DNA from: Lineus longissimus
Lineage: Eukaryota > Nemertea > Pilidiophora > Heteronemertea > Lineidae
Length of the DNA: 64,000 nt
Reading direction: 5' to 3'
Assembly: GCF_910592395.1 (NCBI RefSeq)
Contig: NC_088325.1
Coordinates: 2,633,501 to 2,697,500, forward strand
Position numbers and translations under genes: made by a program. Under the pieces are notes generated by a model. The model saw only the letters and a program-made list of their open reading frames with translations. It searched no databases and was not told the DNA's origin. Shown piece after piece: positions 1 to 11,527 of the stretch (position 1 is its first letter; each line of letters opens with the position of its first letter).

Positions 1-31
1 GATCGAGTCTTGGCATGTGATGAAACCTCAC

Positions 32-286
32 CTCTAGTTGATACATAAGCCATCCTCTAGTTATATTTACATCCTCCCTCTCCAAACATGTTGCCTTCTC
101 ACTATGCAGTCGGCAAACATGGCCGCCATCATGCTCTCGAGTATTGATAGTTTTGCAACTTAGCACCAAGAAGGAAACAAATGCGCAATGACACCTCGAC
201 CGCATGTTTTTATCATCAAAACTTGGCTGAATTATTTCTCGATCATGTGTAACCTTCTTGTAAAACCTGCTTTGGGTTGGCACCAT
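32..286 (-). CDS. Unrecognised backbone-repeat gene, copy 1, first exon (partial gene)
   Basis: This is the 85-codon exon of the unrecognised minus-strand gene found in each backbone unit. It starts with ATG at 286 and ends before a GT (GTGAGG here) at 31. The rest of the gene lies beyond the left window edge. The reading frame is open. Residues conserved between copies include a start of MVPTQSRFY type, a Cys/His-containing middle and a GWLMYQLE end. Function is unknown, and calling it an exon is inference from the conserved splice donor seen in the other copies. Confidence 0.4.
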
Positions 287-783
287 TGTCAGTTATTGCC
301 GAAAATGTACCAGACCACTATATCAAACACAAGGCATGATCATGACCACTGGGCAGTATTAATAAACGTTGCATTAATTCATCCTACAACTTGACCTAAT
401 TCAATCAAAGATCTGATTGGCTTATTCAAACAACAACATTTCAACATGAGAGAGCATCAAAACTATTTCTGTGAAGCCGAAATAGTGCCGATATTTTACA
501 AATACATGTAATTCAATTTTATAACAAGCATTATTGCCGGCTATTACTGTAGAAGAATTATAATGAAACACACCGTGGCAACACCTTGGATACTTTCATT
601 AGAATTTGTTAATTCGGGTTTTCCGTGAAGCAGGAAACCGCTTGACAACAAGTGGTCCGTTTCAGCCAATCGACTGCTCGGAGTCGAAAGTACACCCTGC
701 TTTATGAAATTTGGTACTATATATTATATGTACTTCCTGTAATCACCTATGCGCCGTCGACGTAACCGCAATAGCTCACCTAC

Positions 784-841
784 CGATCCCGATGGCCTAG
801 TGGACCAGGCGACCGCCTCATAAATTGAAGGTCGAGCAGTC
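784..841 (+). repeat. tRNA-like module (A-box), copy 1
   Basis: The segment has an A-box-like TGGCCTAGTGG within GATCCCGATGGCC and a later GGTCGAG stretch that resembles a degenerate B box. The layout is similar to the 5' half of a Leu/Ser-type tRNA. It recurs at the same position in other units (4609, 9586, 34405, 34571, 47876). No complete cloverleaf can be drawn, so this is a tRNA-derived, SINE-like remnant and not a tRNA gene. Confidence 0.35.
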
Positions 842-1848
842 ACCGGTGACTATAGTTCACCGTGCTTTATGAATAGTGTTACTCAACTTCCTGAGGTGTC
901 ACTTTCTTGACGGGCGAATGTGTTGAAAGGCGCTGCTGCTCAAAGGCGTTGCCGCAAGTGCTCAAATACCGAAGATCGAGCTGACGCTGGAGTCGAAGGT
1001 ACACCGTGCTTTATGGAATACGGCACTCTACTATCAAAACACTCTCCCTAGTTCAGGCAATGAGGCTACACATCGCTTTATTGATCAGCAGAAACACAAT
1101 GTTTTTTTCACGATATTGTATCCGATATTTCACTTGCATCGATCGAGATTGGATTGAAACTGAATGCCGTATATTTGAGAGAAAATGCTCTCTAGAAAAT
1201 TAGTTTTTGAAGATATCCGGTCCCCCCCGCCCCCAAAAAACGTACGGAGCGTTAACCCGAAATGTCATGAAAGATGGAATTCGTTAAATTTTGCATCCAA
1301 ATATTATCGATGGGTTCTTGTAGTTTCAAAGATTTCAGTATTTCTTCTCTCTTGAAGTGAGGGAACAAGAAATACATACATGTAGTCCTAGTGTAATGTT
1401 GTCATTGCGACGAGTTGTAAATTCTTATACATTTACAAACTTTTAAAAAATTACTTAAAAAAAGCTTAATACACATTTTAAAATAATATTTCGCCATATG
1501 ATACAAAACCTTCATAAATCATCAGAAAGGTTTTTAAGACAAGAAATATAAATCCTCAAATGAACAACGTTTCCATGGAAACCGATCGGCTCCAGCTTTT
1601 CGACCAATTATCATTTGCAAAATGCATGACCGTACCAATTTCATATCAACAAATTCACGAAAAAAACGTTGTAAAATGACGACTTGATCCAATGGCCTCT
1701 TTCGGTAAAGGAACTCGTAAATATATTAGAACCTCTTGGTATAATCCATGGAAATTAGCTGAGTTAATAGACTTTTGCCGTGCACATCAATCGTGCCGGC
1801 TGAAGCACATAAATATATACTATTAACATTGTGGCGGTGTAGTTCCCG

Positions 1849-2037
1849 TTGTGTGCCCTCTCACTTTACACCATGTCAGTAAGTTTTATAAGTGCGGGAG
1901 GGCGTGCGTTAAGAAAAATGGCCAAACTGACGTCATCACCCCGGTTATTCAGATCTCAAAACAGACCAGCAGCTCCCATTCTGACCAGAGTTGCTGATGC
2001 CCGATTTTATATGCACCCAGCGAATATTTTTCAATAA
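1849..2037 (+). CDS. Short plus-strand ORF behind a TATA-like box, unrecognised
   Basis: This 62-codon ORF lies about 40 bp downstream of an AT-rich TATA-like run (about 1808-1820). A related, longer ORF occurs at 11282-11527 in another unit. Both share a stretch reading MSVSFISAGGRA or MAVSFISAGGRA. The internal TCA/GTAAGT at the second ATG could instead be a splice donor. Coding status is doubtful, and no domain is recognised. Confidence 0.2.
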   Translation: MCALSLYTMSVSFISAGGRALRKMAKLTSSPRLFRSQNRPAAPILTRVADARFYMHPANIFQ

Positions 2038-2617
2038 AACACAAGAAAATCTCTATAAATGTCAAGAAAGCACCTGACCACGAACGATTAATGACTTCCT
2101 TCGGATCTCCGAACATTAACCAAGAGATACGTGGCCGGACAACAGAATCTTACGCCCCCAAATCGAGTTCATGACGAGTTTATTGCCGTCAAGTACTCGA
2201 CTCTGAAATCTGTAAATGGAGGAGACTGGTGAAAGAGACTAAGCATGATCTAGAACAAAAGAAAACTGAAATCACAAAGTTTGATGAATATTTATAGACT
2301 TTCCATTATGACCAACAGCCCCAATTCCTCAATCTGTCATGTGCCACCTCCAATTCCCGTGGCGCAGTTGCCATCTTTAGATTTCAGTTGCCACTATCAA
2401 GACCAACTCATACCAGTTCGCCCACACCAGTCTCCCTGTAGTCATGACTTCACAGCTTGTAAATTCTCAGTTCTAGTTCTAGTTTATGTTGTTGTTCGCC
2501 CTCGCAATTGATATAGACTATAGGTCTTTGATGATTTAGTGTGATCTGCTTCCTCGGAAATCCAACTCGAATGGTTTGACTAATTTCTGTGATGGCCAAA
2601 CCTCTCGAAGCGTTTTG

Positions 2618-4119
2618 CTAACCAACTGGCGTAAACCGCCTAGCGTATTTTATTGCCTTCTTACTCTGTCCTTTACTCATATCTTTAATTGTGTGTACTG
2701 GTGATAATAGAACGCTATTAGGTAGCATTACTAGTCTGCGTTCTTTTCGATATTTACGTTGTTTCCACGGTATCCCAATATGCCAATTACTGACCGAAAC
2801 AATGGTCGACTTATTAATCTTTGTTACAGTTTTCAAAGGAGCCAGAGGAGAGCATATGTCTCTGATAAATGTTACACTGGAAAGTAAGTTTTTGTTTCTA
2901 TGTGAAAATAAAATCGTTGATTCCTTTCGATAGTCCGAAAAGTGAAAAGTATGTATATACGGGACCAACAACACTTCCAACCACATTCTCGGCTGAGGAA
3001 AGACACGATATAGTGCAAGGAATCCTTTCTTTATCCTTTTATAGAATAAGATATGACCTTGTCGACTTACGAAATAATTTCCTTTGGCATTGCGTTCGAA
3101 ACTTTGCCAATTATTCAGTTCAAAAAGCGCATTTTGCCCGCGTATCCAAGTTATATGAAAGATGGAGAGAAATGGACGACGATAGCTTCCTATGACAGCG
3201 CCACCCATTACAAATATTTTTTCAAGCCAATCAGGAAGCCAAAAATACAATATTTAGTTGAACATGGGTGATGACGAGGGAGGATTATTGTGTCAAAATG
3301 ACGAGTTGATATCTCAAACAACTTAAGTACAACCGGTTTATATCCACTTTTCCGCCGCACGTAGCAGAGCAGCCATAATTTTCCGTTGCGAATATTTCCA
3401 AGCATCATACTAAAACGGGAGGAAACAGACACATTATGAACGAGTGCGTAAACATTCCTTTGTTCAGGTTGGTAGACAAGTATATTTCTTAAGGCATGAA
3501 CATGTCCTCTATCATCTCGATGAACGAATAGTATCGAATTAGAATTGCCGCCAAACATAAACAGACTGGCTTCATATTTACTCCAAATGACTGATACGGG
3601 GGGTTTGAAAACGACTGGTTCAGAAACTCTGTACGTTTGGGTTCTTTTTTCCTGAAAGAGCAGTTGTTAAAGTGTAAGTAGATGAGCGCTGCACTGCTTT
3701 TCATTCTTGTTACCACAGTACAGTGAGCCTTTAACCAGGGACCCAGAAACTTCTGGACGGAATGCCTGATGGTATGATTTACTGCCACAATTAGTATCAT
3801 ATTTGACTTTGAGACGGATTTTAGCTTAACCACGATCGAGTTTTGGCATGTGATAAAACCTTACCTCTAGTTGATACATAAGCCATCCTGTAGTAATCGT
3901 TACATCCTCCCTCTCCAAACATGTTGCCTTCTCACTATGCAGTCGGCAAACATGGCCGCCATTATTCCCTCGGGTATTAATAGTTTTGCAACTTAGCACC
4001 AAAAAGCAAACAAATGCGCAATGACACCTCGACCGCATGTTTTTATCAGGAAAACTTGGCTGAATTATTTCTCGATCATGTGTAACCTTCTTGTAAAACC
4101 TGCTTTGGGTTGGGACCAT
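2618..4119 (-). pseudogene. Unrecognised backbone-repeat gene, copy 2
   Basis: Exon 1 is 4119-3865 (85 codons) and ends at CTAGAG before a GTAAGG donor. The second exon starts at 3651 after a pyrimidine-rich CTCTTTCAG acceptor and continues to a stop at 2618. Both borders are phase 0. The second exon is broken by a frameshift near 3220-3250, where the 5' part (open to 3208) and the 3' part (open from 3250) are in different frames. The C-terminal end reads KYARRFTPVG as in the other copies. No family is recognised: there is no signal peptide, and some hydrophobic patches exist without a clear membrane segment. It could be a gene remnant or the coding part of an unknown mobile element. Confidence 0.45.
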
Positions 4120-4608
4120 TGCCAGTTATTGCCGAAAATGTACGAGACCACTATGTCAAACACAAGGCATGGTCCTGACCACTGGGCAATATTAATAAAC
4201 GTTGCATTAATTCATCCAACATCTTGACCTATTCAATCAAAGATCTGATTGGCTTTTTCAAACAACAACATTTCAACATGAGAGAACATCAGAACTATTT
4301 CTGTGAAGCCGAAATAGTGCCGATATTTTACAAATAATGCATTTTATAACAAGCATTATCGCCGGCTATAAATGTACAAGAATTACAATAAAACACACCG
4401 TGGCCACACATTGGCTTCTTTCATAAGAATTTGTTAATTCGGGTTTTCCGTGAAGCAGGAAACCGCTTTACAACAAGTGGTCTATTTCAGCCAATCGACT
4501 ACACGGAGTCGAGAGTATACCCTGCTTCATGTAATTTGGTACTATATATTATATGTACTTCCTGTAATCACCTATGTGCCGTCGACGTAACCGCAATAGC
4601 TCACCTAC

Positions 4609-4666
4609 CGATCCCGATGGCCCAGTGGACGAGGCGACCGCCTCATAGATTGAAGGTCGAGAAGTC
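4609..4666 (+). repeat. tRNA-like module (A-box), copy 2
   Basis: Same module as at 784, with the intact A-box form TGGCCCAGTGG followed by GGTCGAG. It is a remnant; no full tRNA fold is seen. Confidence 0.35.
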
Positions 4667-5003
4667 ACCTACTGCCTGAGGTGTCACCTTCTTGAGGGGC
4701 GAATGTGTTGAAAGGCACTGCTGCTCAAAGGCGTTGCCGCAAGTGCTCAAATACCGAAGGTTGAGCTGACGCTGGAGTCGAAGGAACACCGTGCTTTATG
4801 AACTACGGAACCTCTTGGTAATATCCATGGAAATTAGCTGAGTTAATAGACTTTTGCCGTGCACATCAATCGTGCCGGCTGAATCATATAAATAGATACT
4901 ATTAACATTGTGGCGGTGTAGTTCCCGTTGTTTGCCCTCAGACTTCACACCATGTCAGTTAGTTTTATAAGTGCGGGAGTTTTGGCATGTGATAAAAGCT
5001 TAC

Positions 5004-5258
5004 CTCTAATTGATACATAAGCCATCCTCTAGTAATCGTTACATCCTCCCTCTCCAAACATGTTGCCTTCTCACTGTGCAGTCGGCAAACATGGCCGCCA
5101 GTATGCTCTCGGGTATTAATAGTTTTGCAACTTAGCACAAAAACGCAAACAAATGCGCAATGACACCTCGACCGCATGTTTTTATCAGGAAAACTTGGCT
5201 GAATTATTTCTCGATCATGTGTAACCTTTTTGTAAAACCTGCTTTGGGTTGGGACCAT
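5004..5258 (-). CDS. Unrecognised backbone-repeat gene, copy 3, isolated first exon
   Basis: An 85-codon exon with the usual ATG start, ending before a GTAAGC donor at 5003. The downstream half of the gene is missing because the unit is joined at 4977 to the start region of another unit. The frame is open. This copy cannot make the full product. Confidence 0.35.
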
Positions 5259-5748
5259 TGTCAGTTATTGTGGAAAATGTACGATACCACTATATCAAAG
5301 ACAAGGCATGATCATGACCACTAGGCGGTATCAATCAACGTTGCGTTAATTCATCCAACATCTTGACCTAATTCAATCAAAGATCTGATTGGCTTATTCA
5401 AACAACAACATTTCAACATGAGAAAGCATCAGAACTATTTCTGTGAAGCCGAAATAGTGCCGATATTTTGTAAATACATGTAATTCAATTTGATAACAAG
5501 CATTTTTGCCGGCTATTACTGTAGAAGAATTATAATAAAACACACCGTGGCAACACCTCGGATACTTTTATTGAATTTGAATCTTACGCCCCCAAATCGA
5601 GTTTATAACGAGTTCATTGCCGTCAAGTACTCGTCTCTGTTTTGAATGAATGGAGGAGACTGGTGAAAGAGTCTAAGAATAATCTAGAACAGAAGAAAAC
5701 TGAAATCACAAAGTTTGATGAATATTTATAGACTTTCCATTGTGACTA

Positions 5749-7110
5749 TAACCGAGCTCTGCTCTGTATCTTATTTGATAATAATCATTATAATTACAAT
5801 GATAATGATAATAATAGGTCAAGTCCATTACTTCGTGTGCAAAATGACATTAGACGTATGTTGGACAATGGCAGTGTCGGGATTCTTGTCCTCTTAGATC
5901 TATCGGCGGCTTTCGACACGGTGGACCATGAGGTGCTACTAAAGAGAATGAGAGATGTTCTTGGGATCGACGAAAGTGCGCTCGCATGGTTCCGTTGATA
6001 TCTAACTGGAAGAATCCAGTTTGTGAATGTTCAGGACAAACGGTCCATCCTCATTCCCTCAAATACGGTGTACCTCAAGGATCCGTGCTAGGTCTGTTGT
6101 TGTTCTTGATTTACATCGTACCACTGGGGCATCTTATAAATGCTCATGACATGGATCGGCATGGTTATGCTGATGATAACCAATTGTAAACCGCCATTCA
6201 GCTGTTTCGGAATGCAGCTGCTGTTCTGGACAAATGCGCAAAGCTTGAGGTATGTTTGCTAGCCATTCAGGATTGGTTAACCGCTAACTTCCTCAAGGGT
6301 AATCCATCGGAAACTGAGATTGCTCTGTTCGGAACACCACAGCGCCTTCGCGCCCTTGGACTCGAGTCTCTCTCCATAGCTGGGATCAATGTTCATGTTG
6401 CGGATGGTCCCGTTCGGAACCTCGGGGTCCTGTTTGACTCATCACTGTCGATGGCTTCCCATGTTAGAGCTGTTGTCAGTTCTGCCAACTACCACCTCAG
6501 AAATGTGGCACTTGCTCGCCACCTCCTCACAAATAAAGCAACCAGGACACTGACTCAGGCCATGGTGGTATCACGACTGGACTATTGCAATAGTCTCCTA
6601 CTAGGGGTATCCGAGGAACTTGCCGACAAACTTCAAGTGGTCCAGAACAATGCAGCTCGTTTGATAACCCGTACATCACGTAGGAATCACATCAGCCCGG
6701 TTCTAGAAGATCTTCACTGGCTCCCCGTCCGTGCCCGTATCGAGTTCAAGGTGCTAACTCTAGTCTACAAGGCGGTAAATGGTATTGCCCCTGATTACCT
6801 GCAGGATCTTTTGCAGTTATACACCCCATCGAGGTCACTCCGATCATCTGACAAGAACCTCCTATCTGTGCCGCGTTCAAAGACTACATCATTTGGTAGG
6901 CGTGCCTTCAGTTTTCTGGCTCCCCAACTGTGGAACTCTCTAAGCTGTAATCTACGGGACACTCAGTCACTCCTTGCTTTTAGGAACACTTTAAAGACGG
7001 TCCAATTTCAGAAGTACTTTGCTCGCTAGGGGGCGCACTCGAACAGTTTAATTGCTGGATTTGAGCGCCTTACAAGTTTTTTATTGTATTGTAATGTATT
7101 GTAAGTCCAG
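5749..7110 (+). mobile_element. 5'-truncated CR1-like LINE fragment
   Basis: This is the C-terminal part of a non-LTR reverse transcriptase. Visible motifs are LDLSAAFDTVDH (about 5894-5929, RT motif with catalytic Asp), YGVPQGSVLG (about 6064-6093), and YADD (about 6163-6174), followed by an intact 257-codon stretch (6256-7029) with the VVSRLDYCNSLL and LHWLPVRARI signatures typical of CR1/L2-group elements. It is dead: TGA at 5996, a frameshift before 6064, and TAA at 6187 where the motif normally has Tyr. The 3' end carries short ATTGTATTGTAATG-type repeats (about 7080-7105), as CR1-group LINEs often do. The 5' end is truncated and begins near an AT-rich stretch at 5775-5818. Confidence 0.8.
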
Positions 7111-7516
7111 TCAAGTCAAGTCAGGTGAATTCATCAACATGCCAAAAGTCCAAGTATAGCGTGGACATTCGTATATTCACAAGGCCATATAAGTATGTAG
7201 GAACATAGGCCTAACCATATGATATTGTGTCATTTGTTATTAGTAGGGATTGACCACATGTTGTGACCGTCGCTAGATGATTTAATATTGCCAACGTGTA
7301 CTAAAAAGGGAGTTCCGGAATAGCTCTCTAAGTGGAAGGTACGGATGCCCGACTCGACACTGGATGGTCCAACTCATTATCAATCCAACTCAGTTCAGTG
7401 TGATCAATAAACTAGAGGCCATACACAACTCCTGCTGCATTGTTTGTTCGTCCCAGATTTTCCATCGGTCTGGGAAAGGACAAGAACTCATCTCAGTTTG
7501 AAGTCAGCCCACTTCA
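7111..7516. other. Unassigned insert tail between LINE fragment and backbone
   Basis: No ORF of note. The backbone is interrupted from about 5749 to 7516, and the sequences at the two edges share TGAC, a possible 4-bp target duplication for the whole insert. The stretch contains CAATAAA (about 7405-7411), so it might be a solo LTR or a LINE 3' flank. I cannot classify it. Confidence 0.3.
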
Positions 7517-7824
7517 ACATGACCAACCGCCCCAATTCCTCAATCTATCATGTGCCACCTCCAATTCCCCGTGGCGCAGTTGGCATCTTTAGATTTCAGT
7601 TGCCACTATAAAGACCAACTCATACCAGTTCGCCCACACCAGTCTCCCTGGAGTCATGAATTCACAGCTTGTGAATTCTCAGTTTTAGTTCATGTTGTTG
7701 TTTGCCCACGCAATTGATATAGCTTATAGGTCTTCGATGATTTTGTGTGATCTGCTGACTCGGAAATCCTACTCGAATGGTTTTATTAATTTCTTTGATG
7801 GCCAAACCTATCGAGGCATTTTGT

Positions 7825-9324
7825 TTAACCAACTGGCGTAAACTGCCTAGCGTATCTTATTGTCTCCTTGCTCTGTCCTTTACCCATATCTTTAATTGTC
7901 CGTACTGGTGATAATAGAACGCTATTAGGTAGCATTACTATTCTGTGTTCATTTCGATATTTACTTTGTTTCCGAGGTATCCAATCATGCCAATTTCTGA
8001 CCGAAACAGTGGTCACCTTATTAATCTTCGTTACAGTTTTCAAAGGAGCCAGAGGGGAGCATATGTCTCTGATAAATGTCACACTGGAAAATAAGTTTTT
8101 GTTTTTATGTAAAAGTAAAAGCGTTGATGCCTTTCGATAGTTCGATATGTGTGAAATATATATATCCGGGACCGACAACACTTCCCACCACATTGTCGGT
8201 TTAGGAAAGACACGATAGAGTGCAAGGACTTCTTTCTTTATCCTTTTATAGAATAAGATATGACCTTGTCGATTTACGAAATAACGTCCTTGGGAATAGC
8301 GTTTTAAACTTTGCCAATTATTCAGTTCAAAAGGGGCCTTTTGCCCGCCTATCCAAGTTATATTAAATAATGAGAGAAAAAGACGATGATTTCCCTTGAC
8401 AGCGCCAGATATTAAAATGATGTTTTTCAAGCTGAGCGGCGTGGCAAGACTACAATGATTTGTTGAGCATTGGTGATGACGTGGTAGGATTATTGTGTCA
8501 AAATGACGAGTTGATATCTCAAAACACGTTAAAGACAACCGGTGAGTGTCAATTTCCCCGCCGTAAGTGGTGGAGCAGCCATAATTTTCCGTTGCGAATA
8601 TATCTGAACATTGTACTAAAATGACAGGAAACAGACACATTATGAACCAGTGCGTAAACATTCCTTTGTTCAGGTTGGTAGACAAGTATATTTCTTAAGG
8701 CATGAACATGTCCCATATCATGTCGATGAACAAATAGTATCGAATTAGAATTGTCGTCAAACATAAACAGCCTGGCTTCATATTTACTCAAAACGACTGA
8801 TACGGGGGGTTTGAAAACGACTGGTTCAGAAACTCTGTACGTTTGGGTTCTTTTTTCCTGAAACAGCATTTGTTAGAGTGTAAGTAAATGGGAGCTGCAC
8901 TGCTTTTCATTCTTGTTACCACTGCACAGTGACTCTTTAACCTGGGACTCAGAAATTTCTGGACGGAATGCCTAATGGTATGAATTACTACCACAATTTG
9001 TATCAGGTTTGACTTTGAGACGGATTATTGCTATACATGATCGAGTCTTTGCATGTGATAAAACCTTACCTCTAGTTGATACATAAGCCATCCTCTAGTA
9101 ATCGTTACATCCTCCCTCTCCAAACATGTTGTCTTCTCACTGTGCAGTCGGCAAAGATGGCCGCCAGTATGCTCTCGAGTATTGATAGTTTTGCAACTTA
9201 GCACCAAAAAGCAAACAAATGCGCAATGACACCTCGACCTCATGTTGTTATCAACAAAACTCGGCTGAATTATTTCTCGATCATGTGTAACCTTCTTGTA
9301 AAACCTGCTCTGGGTTGGGACCAT
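7825..9324 (-). pseudogene. Unrecognised backbone-repeat gene, copy 4
   Basis: Exon 1 is 9324-9070, followed by a GTAAGG donor. Exon 2 starts at 8857 after a TGTTTCAG acceptor and ends at 7825. A frameshift between about 8550 and 8685 separates the 5' frame (ending LRRGN) from the long 3' frame, which is open for 286 codons. The protein keeps the shared blocks NILVYQPEQRNVYALVHN, ITWIGGQ and CSPLAPLKTVTKINK. No known domain is recognised. Confidence 0.45.
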
Positions 9325-9585
9325 TGTCAGTTATTGCCGAAAATATACGAGACCACTATATCAAACACAAGGCATGATCATGACCACTGGGCAGTATTAA
9401 TAAACGTTGCATTAATTCATCCAACATCTTGACCTAATTCAATCAAAGATCTGATTGGCTTTTTCAGCCAATCGACTGATCGGAGTCGAAAGTACAACCT
9501 GCTTTATGAAATTTGGTACTATATATTATATGTACTTCCTGTAATCATCTATGTGCCGTCGACGTAACCGCAATAGCTCACCGAC

Positions 9586-9643
9586 CGATCCCGATGGCCC
9601 AGTGGATCAGGCGACCGCCTCATAAATTAAAGGTCGAGCAGTC
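9586..9643 (+). repeat. tRNA-like module (A-box), copy 3
   Basis: Same module as at 784 and 4609, with an intact TGGCCCAGTGG A-box-like core. Confidence 0.35.
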
Positions 9644-10318
9644 ACCGGTGACTATAGTTCACCGTGCTTTATGAATTGTGTTACTCTACTGCCTGAGGTG
9701 TCACCTTCTTGAGGGGCGAATGTGTTGAAAGGCACTGCTGCTCAAAGGCGTTGCCGCAAGTGCTCAAATATCGAAGGTCGAGCAGTCGCTGGAGTCGAAG
9801 GTACACCGTGCTTTATGGAATGCGGCACTCTACTCTCAAAACACTCTCCCTGGTTCAGGCAATGAGGCTACGAATCGCTTTATTGATCAACAGAAACGTA
9901 ATGTTTTTTTCACGATGTTGTTTCCGATATCTCACTTGCATCGATCGAGTGCGGATTGAAACTAAATGCTGTATTTTGGGGAGAAAATGCCTTGTAGAAA
10001 ATTATTTTTTTGGAAGATATCTGGTGACCCCCCCCCGCCCCCAAAAAACGTACGGAGCGTTACCCGAAATGTCATGAAAGATGGAATTCTTTAAATTATG
10101 CATCCAAATATTATCGATGGGTGCTTGCAGTTTCAAAGATTTCGGTATTTCTTCTCTCTTGTAATGAGGGATACAAGAAATACATACATGTAGTCCAAGT
10201 GTAATGTTGACATTGGGACGAGTTGTAAATTTTTATACATTAATTTTACAAACTTTAAAAAATGACTTAAAAAAAGCTTAATACACATTTCAAAATAATT
10301 ATTTGCCATATGATTAAG

Positions 10319-10485
10319 GAATTGAACCCGAGGCGGAGGACCTTGGTTGAGTTACCAAGACACTCGAGGGTGGAGCTAAAATACAGTCCAAACCCGAGCC
10401 GACAGGCGAGGGTTTGGACGAAATTTTAGCTCCACCCGAGAGTGTCTTGGTAACTCAACCAAGGTCCGAAGCCGAGGGTTCAATT
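10319..10485. repeat. Long hairpin (foldback) element
   Basis: Two arms of about 76 nt (10319-10394 and 10410-10485) are near-perfect reverse complements around a 15-nt loop. The left arm runs from ATTGAACCCGAGG through ACCTTGGTTGAGTTACCAAG to GTCCAAACCC, and the right arm mirrors it. It sits in a larger insertion (about 10310-10946) that interrupts the backbone, which resumes at ATACAAAACC. A second, perfect 13-bp inverted repeat (TTCTAAAATACCT at 10490-10502 and its complement at 10934-10946) brackets the rest of the insert. It is probably a non-autonomous foldback or MITE-like element. No transposase is present. Confidence 0.75.
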
Positions 10486-10946
10486 TCTATTCTAAAATAC
10501 CTCAAACTTAAAAAGATAGGCCACGAAATAACTTGAATATGTGCGAATTTGGCAAATTCCATCCATCGCCTGCCCGGAGCGCCGGTAGCGCCGTTGTTTA
10601 CATTATGTTACGGCAGCCCGTATAGGAAGTCCGGATCGGCTCGCTCAAGTGACGCTAAAATCCGCGCAAATGGGCTATTTGGAGCGTTTTTCTCAGCAAA
10701 TATGTGTAGTGCTCATTAAAAAACTTAGGGTGGTTGATGCTTCCTTAACTGATTTGTGTTTGAAGCAGTGTTTTGAGAGCCTCAAACTTCTGAAGTGAGC
10801 TGTGTGCATGGTTCCACATTTTAGTGCAACCCGAGGGAACTTTGGTAGAGCATCTTGGTTGCGTGTCCAAAACACTCCACTCTCAGAACGAGGCTTATGC
10901 ATTTTCCATTTAAAAGTTGACTTTACGGTACCAAGGTATTTTAGAA
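10486..10946. mobile_element. Insert with 13-bp terminal inverted repeats next to the hairpin
   Basis: The stretch is bounded by TTCTAAAATACCT (10490-10502) and its exact reverse complement (10934-10946). It is absent from the other backbone units at this position, so it was inserted here together with, or after, the hairpin element. The ORFs inside (10693-10902 on the minus strand, 10802-10996 on the plus strand) show no recognisable domain. No clear target duplication can be defined. Confidence 0.4.
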
Positions 10947-11258
10947 TACAAAACCTTCATAAATCGTCAGAAAGGTTTTTCAGACAAGAAATATGAATCA
11001 TCAAACGAACAACGTTTCCAGGGAAACCGATCGGCTCCACCTTTTCGTCTAATCATCATTTGCAAAATGCATGTCCGTACCAAATTCATGTCCACAAATT
11101 CACTAAAAAAACGTTGTTAAATACATGTATAGACTTGATCCAATGGCCTCTTTCGGTAAAGAAACTCGTAATCATATTAGAACCTCTTGGTAATATCCAT
11201 GGAAATTAGCTGAGTTAATAGACTTTTGCCGTGCACATCAATCTTGCCGGCTGAATCA

Positions 11259-11267
11259 TATAAATAG
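11259..11267 (+). promoter_or_regulatory. TATA-like box shared by backbone units
   Basis: TATAAATAG lies in CATATAAATAG and is followed about 20-30 bp downstream by ACATTATGGCGGTGTGG and then by the short plus ORF. The same arrangement occurs at 4887, 41172 and 48793, and in altered form near 1810. Spacing fits a TATA-driven plus-strand transcript, but no transcript is proven. Confidence 0.35.
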
Positions 11268-11281
11268 AAACTACTAACATT

Positions 11282-11527
11282 ATGGCGGTGTGGTTCCCAT
11301 TGTGTGACCTCCCACATAACACCATGGCAGTCAGTTTTATAAGTGCGGGAGGGCGTGCGGTGAGGAAAATGGCAAAACGAACGTCATCTCCCCGGTTATT
11401 CAGATCTCAAACAGAGGGGCAACTCCCATTCTCACCAGAGTTGCTGATGCCAGATTTTATTTGCACCCAGCGAAAACTTTTCAATAAAGCACCAGAAAAT
11501 CTCTTTGAATGTCAAGAAAGCACCTGA
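11282..11527 (+). CDS. Short plus-strand ORF in backbone unit, unrecognised
   Basis: An 81-codon ORF directly downstream of the TATA-like box. It shares SFISAGGRAVRKMAK with the ORF at 1849 and diverges after a frameshift relative to it. It is basic in the middle and has no recognisable domain. The frame differences between copies argue against strong coding constraint. Confidence 0.2.
   Translation: MAVWFPLCDLPHNTMAVSFISAGGRAVRKMAKRTSSPRLFRSQTEGQLPFSPELLMPDFICTQRKLFNKAPENLFECQEST

Larger units (their letters stand above)
1..5748. repeat. Backbone repeat block A (three partial units)
   Basis: Most of this block recurs at 7517-13507, 20052-20982, 30737-34884, 40743-41672, 45393-49190 and 54494-57905. 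The block begins inside a unit at the window edge. A second unit runs from about 1870 to 4977 and is shortened by internal deletions near 2090 and 4805. At 4977 the sequence jumps directly from the unit start region into the region of the 85-codon exon, so a third unit is truncated. The block ends at 5748, where LINE-derived sequence begins. No terminal inverted repeats or LTRs were found for the unit itself, so it behaves like a degenerate tandem or segmental duplication rather than a recognisable transposon. Confidence 0.75.
7517..10309. repeat. Backbone repeat block B, first part
   Basis: Collinear with 31680-34880 and 45590-48500. It contains the minus-strand unrecognised gene copy 4, a tRNA-like module at 9586, and the conserved stretch around 9780-10300 that also occurs at 960-1500 and 48060-48500. 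A C-rich run (about 10028-10041) followed by CCCAAAAAACGTACGGAGCG is shared with 1224-1252. It is interrupted at 10310 by a hairpin-containing insertion. Confidence 0.7.

Noticed and set aside
784-841. Functional tRNA gene
   Set aside because: Only the A-box half is convincing. The acceptor stem and the T arm do not pair, and the copies diverge in the predicted stems.
2869-3195. Plus-strand ORFs opposite the second exon of the backbone gene (also 12705-13031, 46127-46417)
   Set aside because: They are open in only some copies and shift or stop in others, while the minus frame stays open with whole-codon indels. They are most likely shadows.
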